Shown: positions 22,141-33,960, counted from the first letter of the stretch. The stretch: 64,000 nucleotides of DNA from Diphasiastrum complanatum (GCA_029204225.1 CM055092.1:11984310-12048309); one strand, 5' to 3'. The notes: generated from the sequence alone by a model not told the origin. A program made the numbers and translations.

Positions 22141-23696
22141 AATCTCGCCCTCAATGTAATGCCAATAACAAACACTTGGTACGGTTCTGTCTGCCCATTC
22201 ATCACTATATACACCAATTTAGCATCACAGTAGCATCATGCTCGAGAAGGGCCGAATCTATCGACTATCGGTAGCATGATGCTCGGCTCAAAACTATCGA
22301 AGCCCTCACACTCAATTGTTGACCTCGTACCAATCGCCCACTTCTGGTACTTTGCAGCTAGTTTGACAATGATAGCAGCCACGATCTACTTCAGATGACA
22401 CAACAACTACAAAAGTGTAAATTGTACAAGTACCATGATGATAAAGATGATGATCATAATCTCATCAGAGACACACACAGTGTAGATGCTTTCATGCAAC
22501 GATTCTTTCTATTAGATAATTGTTACAGAACGTAATTGGCTTCATGACCACGTGGCTTCACCTACAATTGTCTTGTGCTCTCTTATGTTATTAATAGTTA
22601 TCACTATCACAGACTAACTTCTACATGGATTCCCAAAGCAAGGTTGGTCCCATCGTGGACAAGCTCGATGGATCCAACCCATTTGTGGAAATTTAAGATG
22701 AAGACAATGCTAATGGCTATTGAGAGTCACTACACACCCAAAATTGACTCTATCGAGAGTCATCATCATGATGTTGTTGTAGGAAGGTACTCGAAGGAGC
22801 GGATTCTCTAGTTCATCGACAGTTGACGCTCACACCCTGTACATAAACAAGAGCTTGAATAAGCAAAAGAAAGAAGGTTCAAAACAATCAAAGTTGAATC
22901 AGAAATCATCACAAGGTTGAGAGCAATCAAATCCACCATCTAAGAAGAAACTCTTCTACAAATATTACAAATGAACCAACCACGAGATCCAAGATTGCCA
23001 CATATTACAATCCAATAACAACAACAAAAGGCTATCGAATCAAATGGAAAATGCAACTGTAGAAGCAACTCAACTCACTCAAGAAGCGGATGATAATGCA
23101 TTCATGAAAAATCATCAGAAAGCCTCAGACGATAGCTCCAAGTTTTTTTATTCTAGAGCCACTTAGCACATGACCAGTCTTATTGACTGTTTCAAATACT
23201 ATATGTCTTACTTTACCAAGAAATATATTCACCTGGATGACAAGAGCACACGTGTTATCGAAGGCGAAGGCATTGTGAGATTACATTATGCGAATGATTG
23301 ATTCAAGCTATTTTTAAACAGATCAAGAATAGTGTTATGCTCAAAAAAAGTTGATCAAGACATTCACCAAATTTTCAGAACGAGGACTATACAACACCAA
23401 TATTCCTTGGCTTGAAATTGAGTGGCTATTTTAAGAATTTGATATGCGAACCATTTCTATTTGATTTGGGAGCTTTAGAGAGTGATTTTATTTTTGACAA
23501 CATTCTAATGGAGTATGAGGTATTCTACATGGATACTACTAGCAATGAAGAGATTCATTATTCCATAGCAATCCAACTCATATCAATACTCGGATTATTG
23601 TTCAATGCCTCATAGATACATATATCTTCTCCTGAATCAATGCTTCAGGCATATACATGGCCAGTTCTGGTTTACAAATCTTTAAAAGTAAATTTT
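22141..23696 (+). mobile_element. Degenerate second copia fragment nested in the large copia gag-pol
   Basis: About 1.55 kb separates MLYQIQA from VESVNLAKVE of the host element. Removing it leaves the host frame intact, with AGCA present at both junctions, consistent with a short target duplication. Its content reads in order as an LTR end resembling that of the 12.8-kb relic (22465-22600), a gag start (MDSQSKVGPIVDKLDGSNPF from 22625, broken within 20 codons), a decayed zinc knuckle (about 22950-23010), and a decayed protease segment (HMTSLIDCFKYYMSYF, about 23170-23300). All frames carry stops. The last 400 bases are not recognised. Confidence 0.75.
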
Positions 23697-23700
23697 AGCA

Positions 23701-24600
23701 GTGGAGAGTGTTAACTTGGCAAAGGTGGAGCTATCAAAGGTGGAACTGTGGCACAAAAGGTTGGGCCACCCCAACTACAAAGCCATGGAATCTATGGCTA
23801 CAAAGGAGCTTGCAGTTGGACTCCCCAAGCATTTGTCAAAGTGTGGGAAGAGATGTGAAGCATGCAGCCTCTCAAAGGCTCACAAGCTACCCTTCTCAAG
23901 ATCTACATCAAGATCAAACTCTCCTCTTAAAGTCATCCATTCGGATGTTCATAGTTTTTCACATGAGTCTAATGGTGGTGCCAAGTACTATGTAATCTTC
24001 ATTGATGACTATTCTAGATTTTGTTGGATGTACCTCTTGTCTAGCAAATCAATGGTGTTTGATTCTTTTGTAAAGTTCAAGACTTTGGTAGAAAATCAAC
24101 TTAGTACCAAGATTAAGGTATTAAGGAGTGATAATGGAGGTGAATATGTCTCCAATAAGTTGATTGACTTTTGTATTTCTAATGGCATAAAGAGGGAGTT
24201 GTCATGTCCATACACCCCTCAACAAAATGGAGTGAGTGAGAGAAGAAATAGATCTCTTTGTGAGTGTGCTAAGGCCTTAATGCTAGATGCTTCTCTATCC
24301 AAACCATTTTGGGGTGAAGCAATAATTTGTGCTAACTATTTGTGCAATAGATTGCCAAACCAAGCCATTGGAGGAATCACACCATTTGAAGCTCTATTTG
24401 GAGAGAAGCCCAATCTCAAAGATCTCAAAGTTTTTGGATCCACTTGCTATGTACACCAATCCTTGGATAAGAGAAGGAAGGATGATGCAACATCCATCAA
24501 AGGCATCTTTGTGGGATATGGTGAGAATAGCAAAGGTTATAGAGTCTTCAATCCCATCACTAGCAAGGTGATAGTGAGTAGGGATGTTATTTTTTTATGA
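23701..24600 (+). CDS. Copia integrase (part of the gag-pol of the large copia)
   Basis: Opens with the GAG-pre-integrase continuation VELWHKRLGHPNYKAM and the zinc-binding pair GKRCEACSLSKAHKLPF. The integrase core follows: IHSDVHSF with the first Asp, LRSDNGGEY with the second Asp, and PQQNGVSERRNRSL with the catalytic Glu. The C-terminal part KVFGSTCYVHQ... ends at SRDVIFL*. The stop arises from one extra T in the run near 24592; the next frame continues with YEGDACDLDD. The catalytic D-D-E triad is intact. The enzyme would insert element cDNA, but the upstream insert and this frameshift break the polyprotein. Confidence 0.92.
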   Translation: MESVNLAKVELSKVELWHKRLGHPNYKAMESMATKELAVGLPKHLSKCGKRCEACSLSKAHKLPFSRSTSRSNSPLKVIHSDVHSFSHESNGGAKYYVIFIDDYSRFCWMYLLSSKSMVFDSFVKFKTLVENQLSTKIKVLRSDNGGEYVSNKLIDFCISNGIKRELSCPYTPQQNGVSERRNRSLCECAKALMLDASLSKPFWGEAIICANYLCNRLPNQAIGGITPFEALFGEKPNLKDLKVFGSTCYVHQSLDKRRKDDATSIKGIFVGYGENSKGYRVFNPITSKVIVSRDVIFL

Positions 24601-26242
24601 AGGAGATGCTTGTGATTTGGATGATAATGCTACTAATCATCTTGATGCCAAGGATCATGCTAGGATGGAGGAGGAGCTTCCAAGTGAAGAAGAACTTGAG
24701 GATCCACCTCAAGATGCAAGAACTCCAAGAACTCCAAGAAGATCTACAAGGGCAAGATCCGAGCCATTGAGGCTCACCTATGATGGTCAAGGTGATCAAA
24801 GGGAAGGCTCATCATCTTTCACATCTTACACCTTTCTTACTTCAATGTTAGATGAGCCAACATGCTATGAAGATGCTTGTAAGTCTAAAAGTTGGATGGA
24901 TGCTATGCAAGTAGAGTATGATGCTCTTATTGAGAATCATACTTAAGATCTTGTGGATCTTCCTCAAGGGAAGAAACCTCTTGATTGCAAGTGGGTGTTT
25001 AGATTGAAGTATAATCAAGATGGATCAATAAGCAAGCATAAAGCTAGGCTTGTTGCCAAAGGTTTTTTACAAACCAAAGGCATTGACTATGATGAGACTT
25101 TTGCTCCTGTGGCTAAGCTTGTTACTATTAGGTTGATCATTAGTCTTGCTACAACCTTCAATTGGGAGCTATTCCAACTTGACTTCACAAATGCATTCCT
25201 CAATGGTTATTTGGAGGAAGAGATCTACATGAGGCAACCCGAGGGCTTCATCAAGGCAAAGCATGAAGGAAAGGTGTGTTTTTTGAAGAAGAGCCTTTAT
25301 GGGCTCAAGCAAGCACCTAGAGCATGGTACTCTAGGCTAAACTCTTTTCTCATTTCCATCAATTTTGTAATGAGTGCCTATGATCCATCATTGTATATAA
25401 GTTTTCATGATGGCATGATCATTATTCTTGTTTTGTATGTAGATGACATTATCTTGAGTGGTAATGATCTAGATGGAATTAGAGATGTAAAAATTGCTTT
25501 AGCAAAAGAGTTTAAGATGGTAGATCTCGGCCTATTGAGCTTCATTCTTGGAATAGAGGTTATTAGAGGATGTGATTTTAGCTTCATTTGTCAATCTAAA
25601 TATGCTACATCCATCCTAGATAGATTTGGAATGAAGAATTGTAAAGGCATTGAGACACCAATGGAGCAACATGTAAAAGCATCTATTGGTTGTGATGAAG
25701 CATCCTTTGAGGACATCACATTATATAGAAGGCTTATTGGCTCCTTGATCTATTTAACTATAGCTAGACTTGATCTTAGTTATAGTGTTGGAAAGTTAAG
25801 CCAATTCATGCAAAGTCCTCTAGTTTCACATTGGAAAATGGCCAAAAGAGTTCTTAGATACATTTCATTCACTAAGAATTTTGGTATTTTGTATAGAGGA
25901 ACTAATCTTGGCTTAAAAGCCTATAGTGACTCAGATTTTGCAGGTGACAAAGTGGATAGAAGATCAACAAGTGTCTTTGCCACCTTTCTATGTGATGGAG
26001 TAGTATCATGGCTTTCCAAAAAGCAAGATACCATCTCCCTATCTTCCACAGAATCCGAATACAAGGCCTTGACATCAACATGCAAGGAGGTCTTGTGGCT
26101 CAAAAGGCTATTGGTGGAGCTTCATGTCATGGAGGAGGAGATCCCTATCATCTATTGTGACAACAATCAGCCCAATCACTTGCAACTAATCCTACATTCC
26201 ATGCAAGGAGCAAACACATCGAAATTGCTCATCATTTCGTGA
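24584..26242 (+). CDS. Copia reverse transcriptase and RNase H (part of the gag-pol, with in-frame stop)
   Basis: A linker rich in Glu and Arg (24584-24946) ends at a TAA (24944-24946), at a place where copia proteins normally have Trp in an N-x-T-W-x-L-V-x-L-P context. From 24953 the frame is open for 429 residues. It holds WVFRLKYNQDGSISKHKARL, YDETFAPVAKLVTIR, the catalytic YVDDIILSG, LGLLSFILGIEV, the RNase H segment AYSDSDFAGDKVDRRSTS and SLSSTESEYKALTS. A frame change near 26165-26215 separates IYCDN from the last part (AHHFVREKVQAKEI to LADLFTKPLPKD at 26239-26360). Active-site residues are intact, so the stop and shifts look recent. Confidence 0.92.
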
Positions 26243-26400
26243 GGGAAAAAGTGCAAGCTAAAGAGATCAAGCTCCAACACGTGCCATCATCAAGTTGCTT
26301 GGCTGATTTGTTTACTAAACCTTTACCTAAAGATTCATTTGTCAAGCTTAGATCTTCAATTGGAGTTATTGATAAAAGCATTGTGATCTCCAAGGCTAGA

Positions 26401-26412
26401 TTTGAGGAGGAG
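26401..26412 (+). other. Polypurine tract of the large copia
   Basis: TTTGAGGAGGAG directly before the 3' LTR. Nearly the same tract, on the minus strand, precedes the LTR at the right edge of the window. Confidence 0.88.
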
Positions 26413-27104
26413 TGTGAAAAATTGCCTACATTGGCAAATCTAGCCATGTAGAATATTGTACATTTTGTCAATATTGTTTGTTGGTTACTTGAATGGCCAA
26501 AGTGCCACTTGTACATACACACCTAAAGTAGGTTACCACGAGTCAAGAGGAGTGGTTGTGTCTATTTGGTAGTGATTCCTACTTTGTAGGATCTAGACCA
26601 TGATTTATCATGAGATTTGTACCTACCATGCACCTACCAAGCATGACTCTTGGATCTAGGCTAGGGTTTTCACATTAGGGCAAGAAAGTGGAGTCTACTT
26701 CCTTATTACATGCTGGATTTTCACCTAACTTTGCAAAGGAAGTGTGTTTTACTATGTATTTCCATTCTCCATAGTGAGAAGATAGAAAACTTTTTGGAGC
26801 CTCAAGGAGAAACTCGAGTTTCCTCTCATTGTATGGTGATTACTCTATTTTTCCAATGAAACCGAGCTTTGGCACTTTGTAAACACTGTCTACAGGCCGT
26901 ACTACAGCCTTATTTCCACATGTGTGGAGTTGGATTAGACTATTTGATCAATGCTTTGATTGTCTCTACTTGTTTCCTATCAAGCTGCTAAACTAGATCT
27001 TGTTTTCTGATGACTAGTTTCTGATAGATTGTTTAACAAGCATACAATCACCTTGTGGATCATTCAAAGATCCATTTATGGTCCTTAGTACTGTACTTTT
27101 CACA
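26413..27104 (+). repeat. 3' LTR of the large copia
   Basis: 692 bp from TGTGAAAAATTGCC to CTTTTCACA, about 99% identical to 18599-19290. It is followed by the target duplication TTCAC, the last base of the older solo LTR (A at 27110), and then the older duplication TGTAT (27111-27115). Confidence 0.95.
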
Positions 27105-27115
27105 TTCACATGTAT

Positions 27116-29217
27116 TTGGTTAGATGTTTGCATGTCAGTTTTTTTTTTTTGTTTTTTTGTAGGAATATCGAGGTTGACATTATAACAACATGTGTCTTCA
27201 TTGTAATTTAGTGTGTTCATGTTCAAAAATGATGTGCTCATTGACGAAGATGTGTTCTATTGTGAATCACTTATGGATGTATTCAAACCAATATTGTAAT
27301 TATAATAAAATGTTTTGCGATTTTGTTTTATTATGAAAAAATAATAATTGTAAGCATCTTTGTATGTAGAAAACGGTTCTTGCATTGTGTTTTCTGTATT
27401 AGAAAATGGTTTGTATAATAGTAATTGTTCACGATAAAAATTTATGGGATCTTTATGTATGTTATAGTGTACATATCAAATTATTTGTTCGATTTTATGT
27501 TGACGAATACCTGAAGCAGTTTCACAATATTGAGAAGTATATGTTACTAAACACATGTCATTATAAGGGTAGAATCTAATCGTGACAGTTGTGAATCCCG
27601 TTTTGTTTTTAAAACAAATGCACGTTTGTGTTCCGGATTTGTATGGATTAAAGTAAATGTTCTCGTTGAAGCATGTAATGGTAGTAATAAAACAATAAAA
27701 GCTGCTTGTTTTGCACTCATTTGTTGGGTATTTAATAAAGTATTGCCTACATTTTTTAATTGAGTAAATGTGTCATCACCTTGTGCTATCGATGTTTTGA
27801 TAGTTTGTTGCAACATACGTGACATAGTTGTGTCGGTTTTGGTCAAGTAAGCTGTACTATAACTTGCAGCAGCATATGGATCTAAAATGTATTGAATATC
27901 CATGTTTGCATTTCATAATTTAGATATAGTAGGATTAAATGCGTTCGAGTAAATATCATCAAGATTTCTGCACAAAAAAATGGTTTGTTTCTTAATATTA
28001 TTGCACAATGCTTGTATGTAATTATGAGTATCTATATGTAATGAATCAATCCAAGCTATGAATGATATGTCAATTGTTGTATCAATACAATTGATTTGTT
28101 CATAAATATTTTATACAATCGAGTATACTACGACCACAATTCATGTTCTTTATCATGAAAGGGTTTTAAAATCATAGTTGTATGCATAGGTGGACGTGGA
28201 TAATGAAATCTACAATGTCCAAGGTTTCCTTTGGGAAATCATGTTCGCTTTATGTTTGTGTGTTTGGATATCTCAACTTTTCAGGAGTAGTTTATTGTGG
28301 TCACACGAGATAAATTTGTCAATAAAAGCTGTAATGTCGCATTCATTGTTATTGTTGTATGTAGCAACATGTTTTATCCAAATCATTACATGATCATATT
28401 GGCTTCCGCGGTGTTGAAATTCTGGAACAAAAAAATAATTTGAAATATCTCCTAGTATTGTTGGGTTTTTAGATAACAATAATCTTAGTGTATTAATTTT
28501 GCTACGTAATATCTAGCACATGTAGTTGGATCCATTCGTAAAAGAGCTCTAAAATATGCATTTTCATTAGAGTAATTGGATGCATGTACTACAGTCGAGT
28601 TCAGATATTGCAAACAAGTTGTTAATGGTGTCCATCTTGTTTCAGCACAAGATAAGGTTAAAAAAAAAGTTGGGGGTCCAAGTTGGCGAATCACAGCAAA
28701 TATGTTTTCTTGTAAATTATATTTAAATCTTTAAAGCCAAGATTTGAATGTGAAAAAATTTCAATGTTACTATCACATAGTACATCGGCAACTGTAAGAG
28801 GTTGATGATTTAATACCTTTTCGAAGGTCTATATGAAAGGAACTAATAACTTGGAAAATTAAGATTTTAATGGCTTTGAAAAACAGATTTGTTGTGTGTT
28901 GTGCAGATCGATGACTATAAATAATGTTGAAGTTCCCATTTAGCAATATCTTGGTATGTGTATTTGTTGTTTTCATTTGTTTGTTGTGCATGTCCATAAT
29001 ATAAAGTCGAAAAATTTAGTTCTTCTGCATATGTATCTTTGAACAGACTTATAGGATTGTGTCCTTCACAAGGAGCAACAATTGTGTATGTTGTTTCATG
29101 GTCAATAACATATTTCGTGTGTGTGAAAGGGTGTACTAATGTATCGTCATTAAAAGTATCGTCATTTAAGTTATCATCATTGTTTGTATTGGTTGTTTCT
29201 GCTGAGTGTGAAAGCAT
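27116..29217 (-). pseudogene. Helitron Rep region (Helitron_like_N) and its C-terminal continuation (relic)
   Basis: Minus-strand Helitron Rep in several frames. From high to low: VAPCEGHNPISLFKDTYAEE and YTYQDIAKWELQHYL (29217-28915), MIRQLGPPTFFLTLSCAETRW (28694-28485), ILGDISNYFFVPEFQHRG with IDKFISC (28479-28273), a CRFHYPRPPM stretch (about 28190), and NANMDIQYILDPYAAASYST with KNVGNTLLNTQQMSAKQAAF (about 27930-27547). In Helitrons the HUH nickase motif follows the FQxRG words; here that site reads QYDHVMIW, so the first His appears to be Tyr (one base change) while the second is kept. Frameshifts lie between the pieces. The helicase continues at 17902 beyond the nested insertions. Confidence 0.87.
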
Positions 29218-29257
29218 TGATTCATTTGGTATATTATTTTTAGCTAAATTGTTATAA

Positions 29258-30818
29258 TGTGCTATCCATTGATTATTTGATTATATTTTTTTTTTACGCT
29301 ACTTTTAACGATGCTTCATCGTCTATAAAACGAGACAATATATTAAAATGATTATATATTTGATAACTTTATATATAAAATACATATATGAAGTTTTAGG
29401 CATAAGTAAACAAATTATAAATAGTAAATCAATGTTGAAAGAGCAATAATATTTTTTATAGCCTAGCTATGTTTTTGTATTTCTATTGATTGTAATTGAC
29501 ATCTTTTGAAATGAAGAATCTTTTGGATGCAATCAAGTATAGCAAAGTTCCCTAAAAAAAATATGTTGATTTATTTACAAAATCAATATACGGGTACGAT
29601 TTCAATAACAAGTATTGGATCTCCTTATGTTTCTTTCGCTGCATGTTACACGAACGAAGACATAAAGTATAGATAGTTTACACATCTAAGAACTATCAAT
29701 ATTAAGTAGCTAGAGACTTTTTTTTTGTACATGTGTTTCTCATTGGCTATTTCATTGCATAGGTAGTAAAATACAAAGTATGTACTACAATATTAACTAA
29801 CTACCAATTATATGTACCATTAGATGTGCACAAGTTTTTAATTGTACATGTATAAGTTAATATCGAATGAAACTTTTTTTTGGTTTTTGTAATAAGGATG
29901 TGAGCATAAGTAAGACATCCTAACTTTATGTTCAGGAGAATAAGCTAATTTGGTCTCGATATAATATTCGCTATTAAACCAAGAAATCATGATATATATA
30001 AACAAGCACTATAATATGTATCTGAGCATGATAGGAAATCAAGAGAACATGAAAAGAGGGTTTTCAAAAAATTTAAACTTGCAGAAGCAAATAATGAACT
30101 TGACATAATTCTTTCCACTATGTTTGTACGTCAAGTTATTATGTGGGTATTGCAAAATATACGAATTCACGTTAGCACTCAATATTTCAATTATCAAAAT
30201 GCCAGTTAGACAATACAAGGGTAGATGTCTAAAATTCTACGAAATATTTTTAAGTTTAAGTTGAAACTAGACTGGGAATAACTAAACCAAGACATGATTA
30301 AATTGTAATATATGAAACGACTAATTTGGTTTCAAATATATAAAATGGAATTGTCAAAAACAATTGACAGTTTATAACAAATTGCTTTAGTTACTCTTTT
30401 TGACATGCATTTGCAAGAAACATACTTCCTCCTCCGTTATTTTTTTTTAATGTACTGCTATGACAAACAAGTTTCAAATTTTGAGTACAATAATTAGAAG
30501 TGGAAAAATGACTACGAATTTAGCCATGTAGTTTATAACAACATACTATCTAACTTTGGCAAAGATAAATGACATTTTGAATGTTTGTTTGATTCTTTAT
30601 GACAACATGTGAACATTTTTAACCAGATCACATTTTAAACAATTGTCTTTTTTTTTTATAAGAATATAAGCAACCTTTGTTTGAACAACTAATATTCTGA
30701 ATATTTAATGTCTTAAAATCACAAGTATTAATTATTGGAAAACAAAAACTGTTAACTAATATTCTTGCGAAGCAACAAGTATTTTCAAACGTGTTTAAAA
30801 TTCATATGACATTGTATT
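29258..30818. other. AT-rich stretch without recognised genes
   Basis: Very AT-rich DNA between the Rep start and the unidentified gene. Only short poly-T runs and unsupported short frames are seen. It may be internal spacer of the Helitron-like region. Confidence 0.5.
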
Positions 30819-32544
30819 TTACATAGTCGTTTGTAACGCACAGTAACACAAAGCCGTGTGTTCAAAGTAATGATCCCCCAAATTTCCTAAACACTCATGC
30901 TCAATTTGTAAGAATTTTTGTTGCACCATTCGTTCAAATAGTACATGTTCTTCAATTGGTAAATCTTGGATTTTTATGTATAACAATACGTCTACTCCAT
31001 CTGTTAAAAGTATATTTAGATTAAACCAATCTTGTATTTTTGGACAACATCCCTTGGGTAACTTGCATGGAATCTATTTGATAAGAAAACCAATATAGAA
31101 TCCGGCAAGTCGAGGAGCTGGATCTAAACAATGCACGGCTTTCTCAACAAAGACTTGTAAGTTTGACATTGTCTCTTTAAACGTCGTAAAATTTCCTGGA
31201 ACAATAGGCCAACGAAATAACAAATTGCTATAACTAAAACTGAAATGTTTCTTCTGATACTGGTTGTTGTAAAGGTGGAACAATAATGTTATCACATAAC
31301 ATGTAAAGTTTATGTTCAATGGTTGACAATTCTCTTTTCAAAACACAAATAATAGCTTGCAGTACAATCTTTTGTCTCTCTAGTTCATCGGCATCATATA
31401 AACGAGATTCAACAAATGCGACTGGAGAAGATTGTACTTGGGAAACCATACAAGTTGACATCACATGTCTATCAACACCTTGATAATAAGTTGGGCTAGG
31501 ACTGCATCATTCAAATAAAATAGTTAATATAAAATAGGCATAAAATGATCTGGTTTTCTATTTAATAATTTTAGCTAAATAATTTAAACTTGTACAAGGT
31601 ATTCCATGGAAATAGACGTACCTGATGTTTTTCTGACATGTTTGATATTCAAGTAAACTAAGAATGTATTCGATAGTTTCCACGAATATGTCAATATCTA
31701 TAGCAATTTTGTGATGACGTTGTTGTAAATTATGATGCACTACACGAAGAATGTCAATGATGCACAACTTTCCAATGGTCGAAGCCCAATTGACAACTAT
31801 AGTATTTGTCGTGGGGTGCTTTCCCTGATAGATACAAGCTGCAATACTGCTCCAATGCATTTTCAGTCTTGGTTTTTATGAACAGATTATTTTGTCAACG
31901 ATAAAATAACATAATGCCTGGAACACACGACTTTGTATTTTTGAGACATCTAGGAGGTCAATCTCAATAAAAGGTAGATGTTCACCAATTATGGAATTAC
32001 AGTCATTTTGTGTCAATATTGAAAACATCTGGAGAATATCAAACAATGCACAAAAATGACAAACACCTATTGACAATCGCGTCTTTGTTTGTCGAAGTGT
32101 AATGTCTATAGATACATTGTTCCAAAATGAGCTACTACAAAGAACATCAATTGTCTCTTTTGTTAATGCATGAGTTCTAGCTAATTTTTTCTGTATCTCT
32201 AGTATCAATGCAAGTACATATTCCATGTTGTTGTATTGTGAGCGGTGACAATATATATTGCTCAGGTACGAACTTCGTATTATCCACTCAAATGCTGGAT
32301 TATCAAAAAACGCAGTATAATCATGTACCGGAAGCAATAGAAACTATTGACGTCCAAGATTAAGACTCTTTGAAAGTTTGATCACAGATAGGAATTGCCG
32401 ACGAGAGTTGACTACAAGTTTTTTAGGAATGTCTCGATGAGCGACATTTTCTTCTAAAACCATCTGTGACAATGATGACTCTGCGAAATACCTTTCTTCA
32501 TTGATGGGTACCCTATTTAAAAATGAATGTTGTTTGCCAGACAT
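30819..32544 (-). pseudogene. Unidentified Helitron-associated gene, about 570 codons with in-frame stops
   Basis: I do not recognise this family. On the minus strand one reading frame runs from MSGKQHSFLNRVPINEERYF (32544) to about 31240, with stops near 32344 (TAG), 31876 (TAA) and a short stop-rich stretch at 31465-31558. It then continues one frame over, from NLLFRWPIVPGNF to CLGNLGDHYFEHTALCYCAL and a stop at 30819, with one more TAG at 31074. Stop 32344 is followed directly by sense sequence without room for an intron. The segments are rich in helix-forming residues with Cys, His and Trp dispersed. No zinc-finger, nuclease or protease motif is evident. It lies upstream of Rep on the same strand, so it may be Helitron cargo or an accessory gene. 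Confidence 0.5.
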
Positions 32545-33360
32545 GGTCTGAACTTTTAAACCTGATGTCTACAAGACACAATTTGAAGTCAAATAAGTGT
32601 GGCAAGTGAACAACTTGTCATGATATGTAACCAATAATGATCATGCATAATACAGAATGTGTAATAAATAATCATGCAGATCATATGTAATGTCTCGAAT
32701 CTAAAGATATAAAAATATAAACTAAAAATCAAATAAATCTTCAAAACAAAGATTTGAAAACTTCATACAATCTTACAAATTGCTTACATGTATATATGGT
32801 ATTTAGCAGCACACAAGAAATATATATGAAATTCATAAAAAGTAATAGACTAATTTAAGAGAAACTCTTGCGTTGATCAGGTATTTGTAACAAGAATATG
32901 CCAATAGATTGTTTGTTTTACGATCTAATAATAGTAACAATTATAATGTAACTTGTGTAATATTTGATCATTTTATTAAAGTGGTTATATTTCTCGTTAT
33001 TCAAATAGTCACGAAATCGCCTAATTCAACTCAGTCATGTAATATCAAAATTATAACTATGGTTCTATACAATGCTCAACGATTATACATTATAAAAATA
33101 TATATAATATGCAACTAAAATTCTTGGAACAAATAAATAACAAAAAAGAACCAAGATTTATTAACATGTGATATGTATTTAAATTACATAACTTGCACAG
33201 TCATTATTTATTTTTAAAAAAACCTAAAATGTCAGTGCTAGCCGTAGTTGTATTTGAACTTTTGAGCATAACATATATTTTTATATAACCAGTTTCATGT
33301 CAGTCCATTGATAATTACTGATATATTGTCCAGTGTCCAAAGTAAACCTTCCATGAACCT
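32545..33360. other. AT-rich stretch without recognised genes
   Basis: No supported gene. It contains only short frames on either strand and lies between two minus-strand coding relics. It could include introns or leader of the unidentified gene. Confidence 0.45.
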
Positions 33361-33362
33361 AT

Positions 33363-33686
33363 CTAGTTGCAAGTAACTCTTGCAGACCACGATAGTTTTC
33401 TTGTTTCAAGTCCAAGAATGGTTTTGGTAGCTGAAATATGTGACCACTCAGCTTTGATTTTTATGGTATGTATATCGTCTGAACCAACGATAGTACAGCT
33501 CATCACCGGAATCCGCTCCAGTTGTGTCGTTTTCATACATCGAAAACAAAATGGGAAATCAGTTCGGAATGAATATTGATCTTGTTTGCATACCATACAA
33601 ACATATTCAAAAAATGGCATATTTAATCCGGTTTTCCGAAGCCATCCTACTACCTGCATAGTCATAGGCAACGCGTATAAATACAT
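33363..33686 (-). pseudogene. RPA70 C-terminal-like zinc-ribbon/OB fragment (relic)
   Basis: A 107-residue minus-strand frame contains YVCMVCKQD, 14 residues later FCFRCMK (a C-x2-C...C-x2-C pair), then RIPVMSCTIVGSDDIHTIKI. A zinc ribbon followed by an OB-type beta-strand is the layout of the RPA70 C-terminal DNA-binding domain, and RPA-like genes are typical plant Helitron passengers. The match is by pattern only. There is no complete gene around it. It lies on the same strand as Rep and the unidentified gene, and supports the view that this whole tract derives from one Helitron lineage. Confidence 0.45.
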
Positions 33687-33960
33687 GTAATTTTTTTTTT
33701 AAATCAAATATATATCAAAAAATACATATCATTGATTTTTAAAAAATATTTCATGGTTTTCCTAGTTACCATGTTACAAAAATATGAAAGTCACCTCTTT
33801 CAAAGGTCAAAAAAGAACATGCAATGCATGGACTAATTGGAGAATGGAGAAATGTTTCAAATCGTCAAGAATTTGAGGCCAATGGTGTGTTCCAATTTTA
33901 AGGCAAATTTATGCACACGGGATGTTCACTCCTCCAAATCACTAATATCCCATTTTTGCA

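Larger units (their letters stand above)
18599..27104 (+). mobile_element. Structurally complete Ty1/copia element with nested and captured sequence
   Basis: 8506-bp plus-strand element with 692-bp LTRs (18599-19290 and 26413-27104), tRNA-Met primer-binding site, gag-pol, polypurine tract and a perfect 5-bp target duplication TTCAC at 18594-18598 and 27105-27109. Comparing the LTRs by eye gives seven substitutions and no indels, about 1%, so insertion is fairly recent. The order protease, integrase, reverse transcriptase, RNase H is that of copia. Coding lesions are few: an extra T in a T-run near 24592, a TAA at 24944, a frame change near 26165-26215, and the insert at 22141-23696. Two features are odd for the family: a long leader (1.5 kb) containing antisense RPA-like sequence, and the dead copia fragment within gag-pol. 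Confidence 0.95.

Noticed and set aside
30819-32544. Stop codons as RNA-edited or recoded sites in a live gene
   Set aside because: Stop-removing U-to-C editing is known from fern and hornwort organelles, but this locus is nuclear transposon DNA; decay is the simpler reading.
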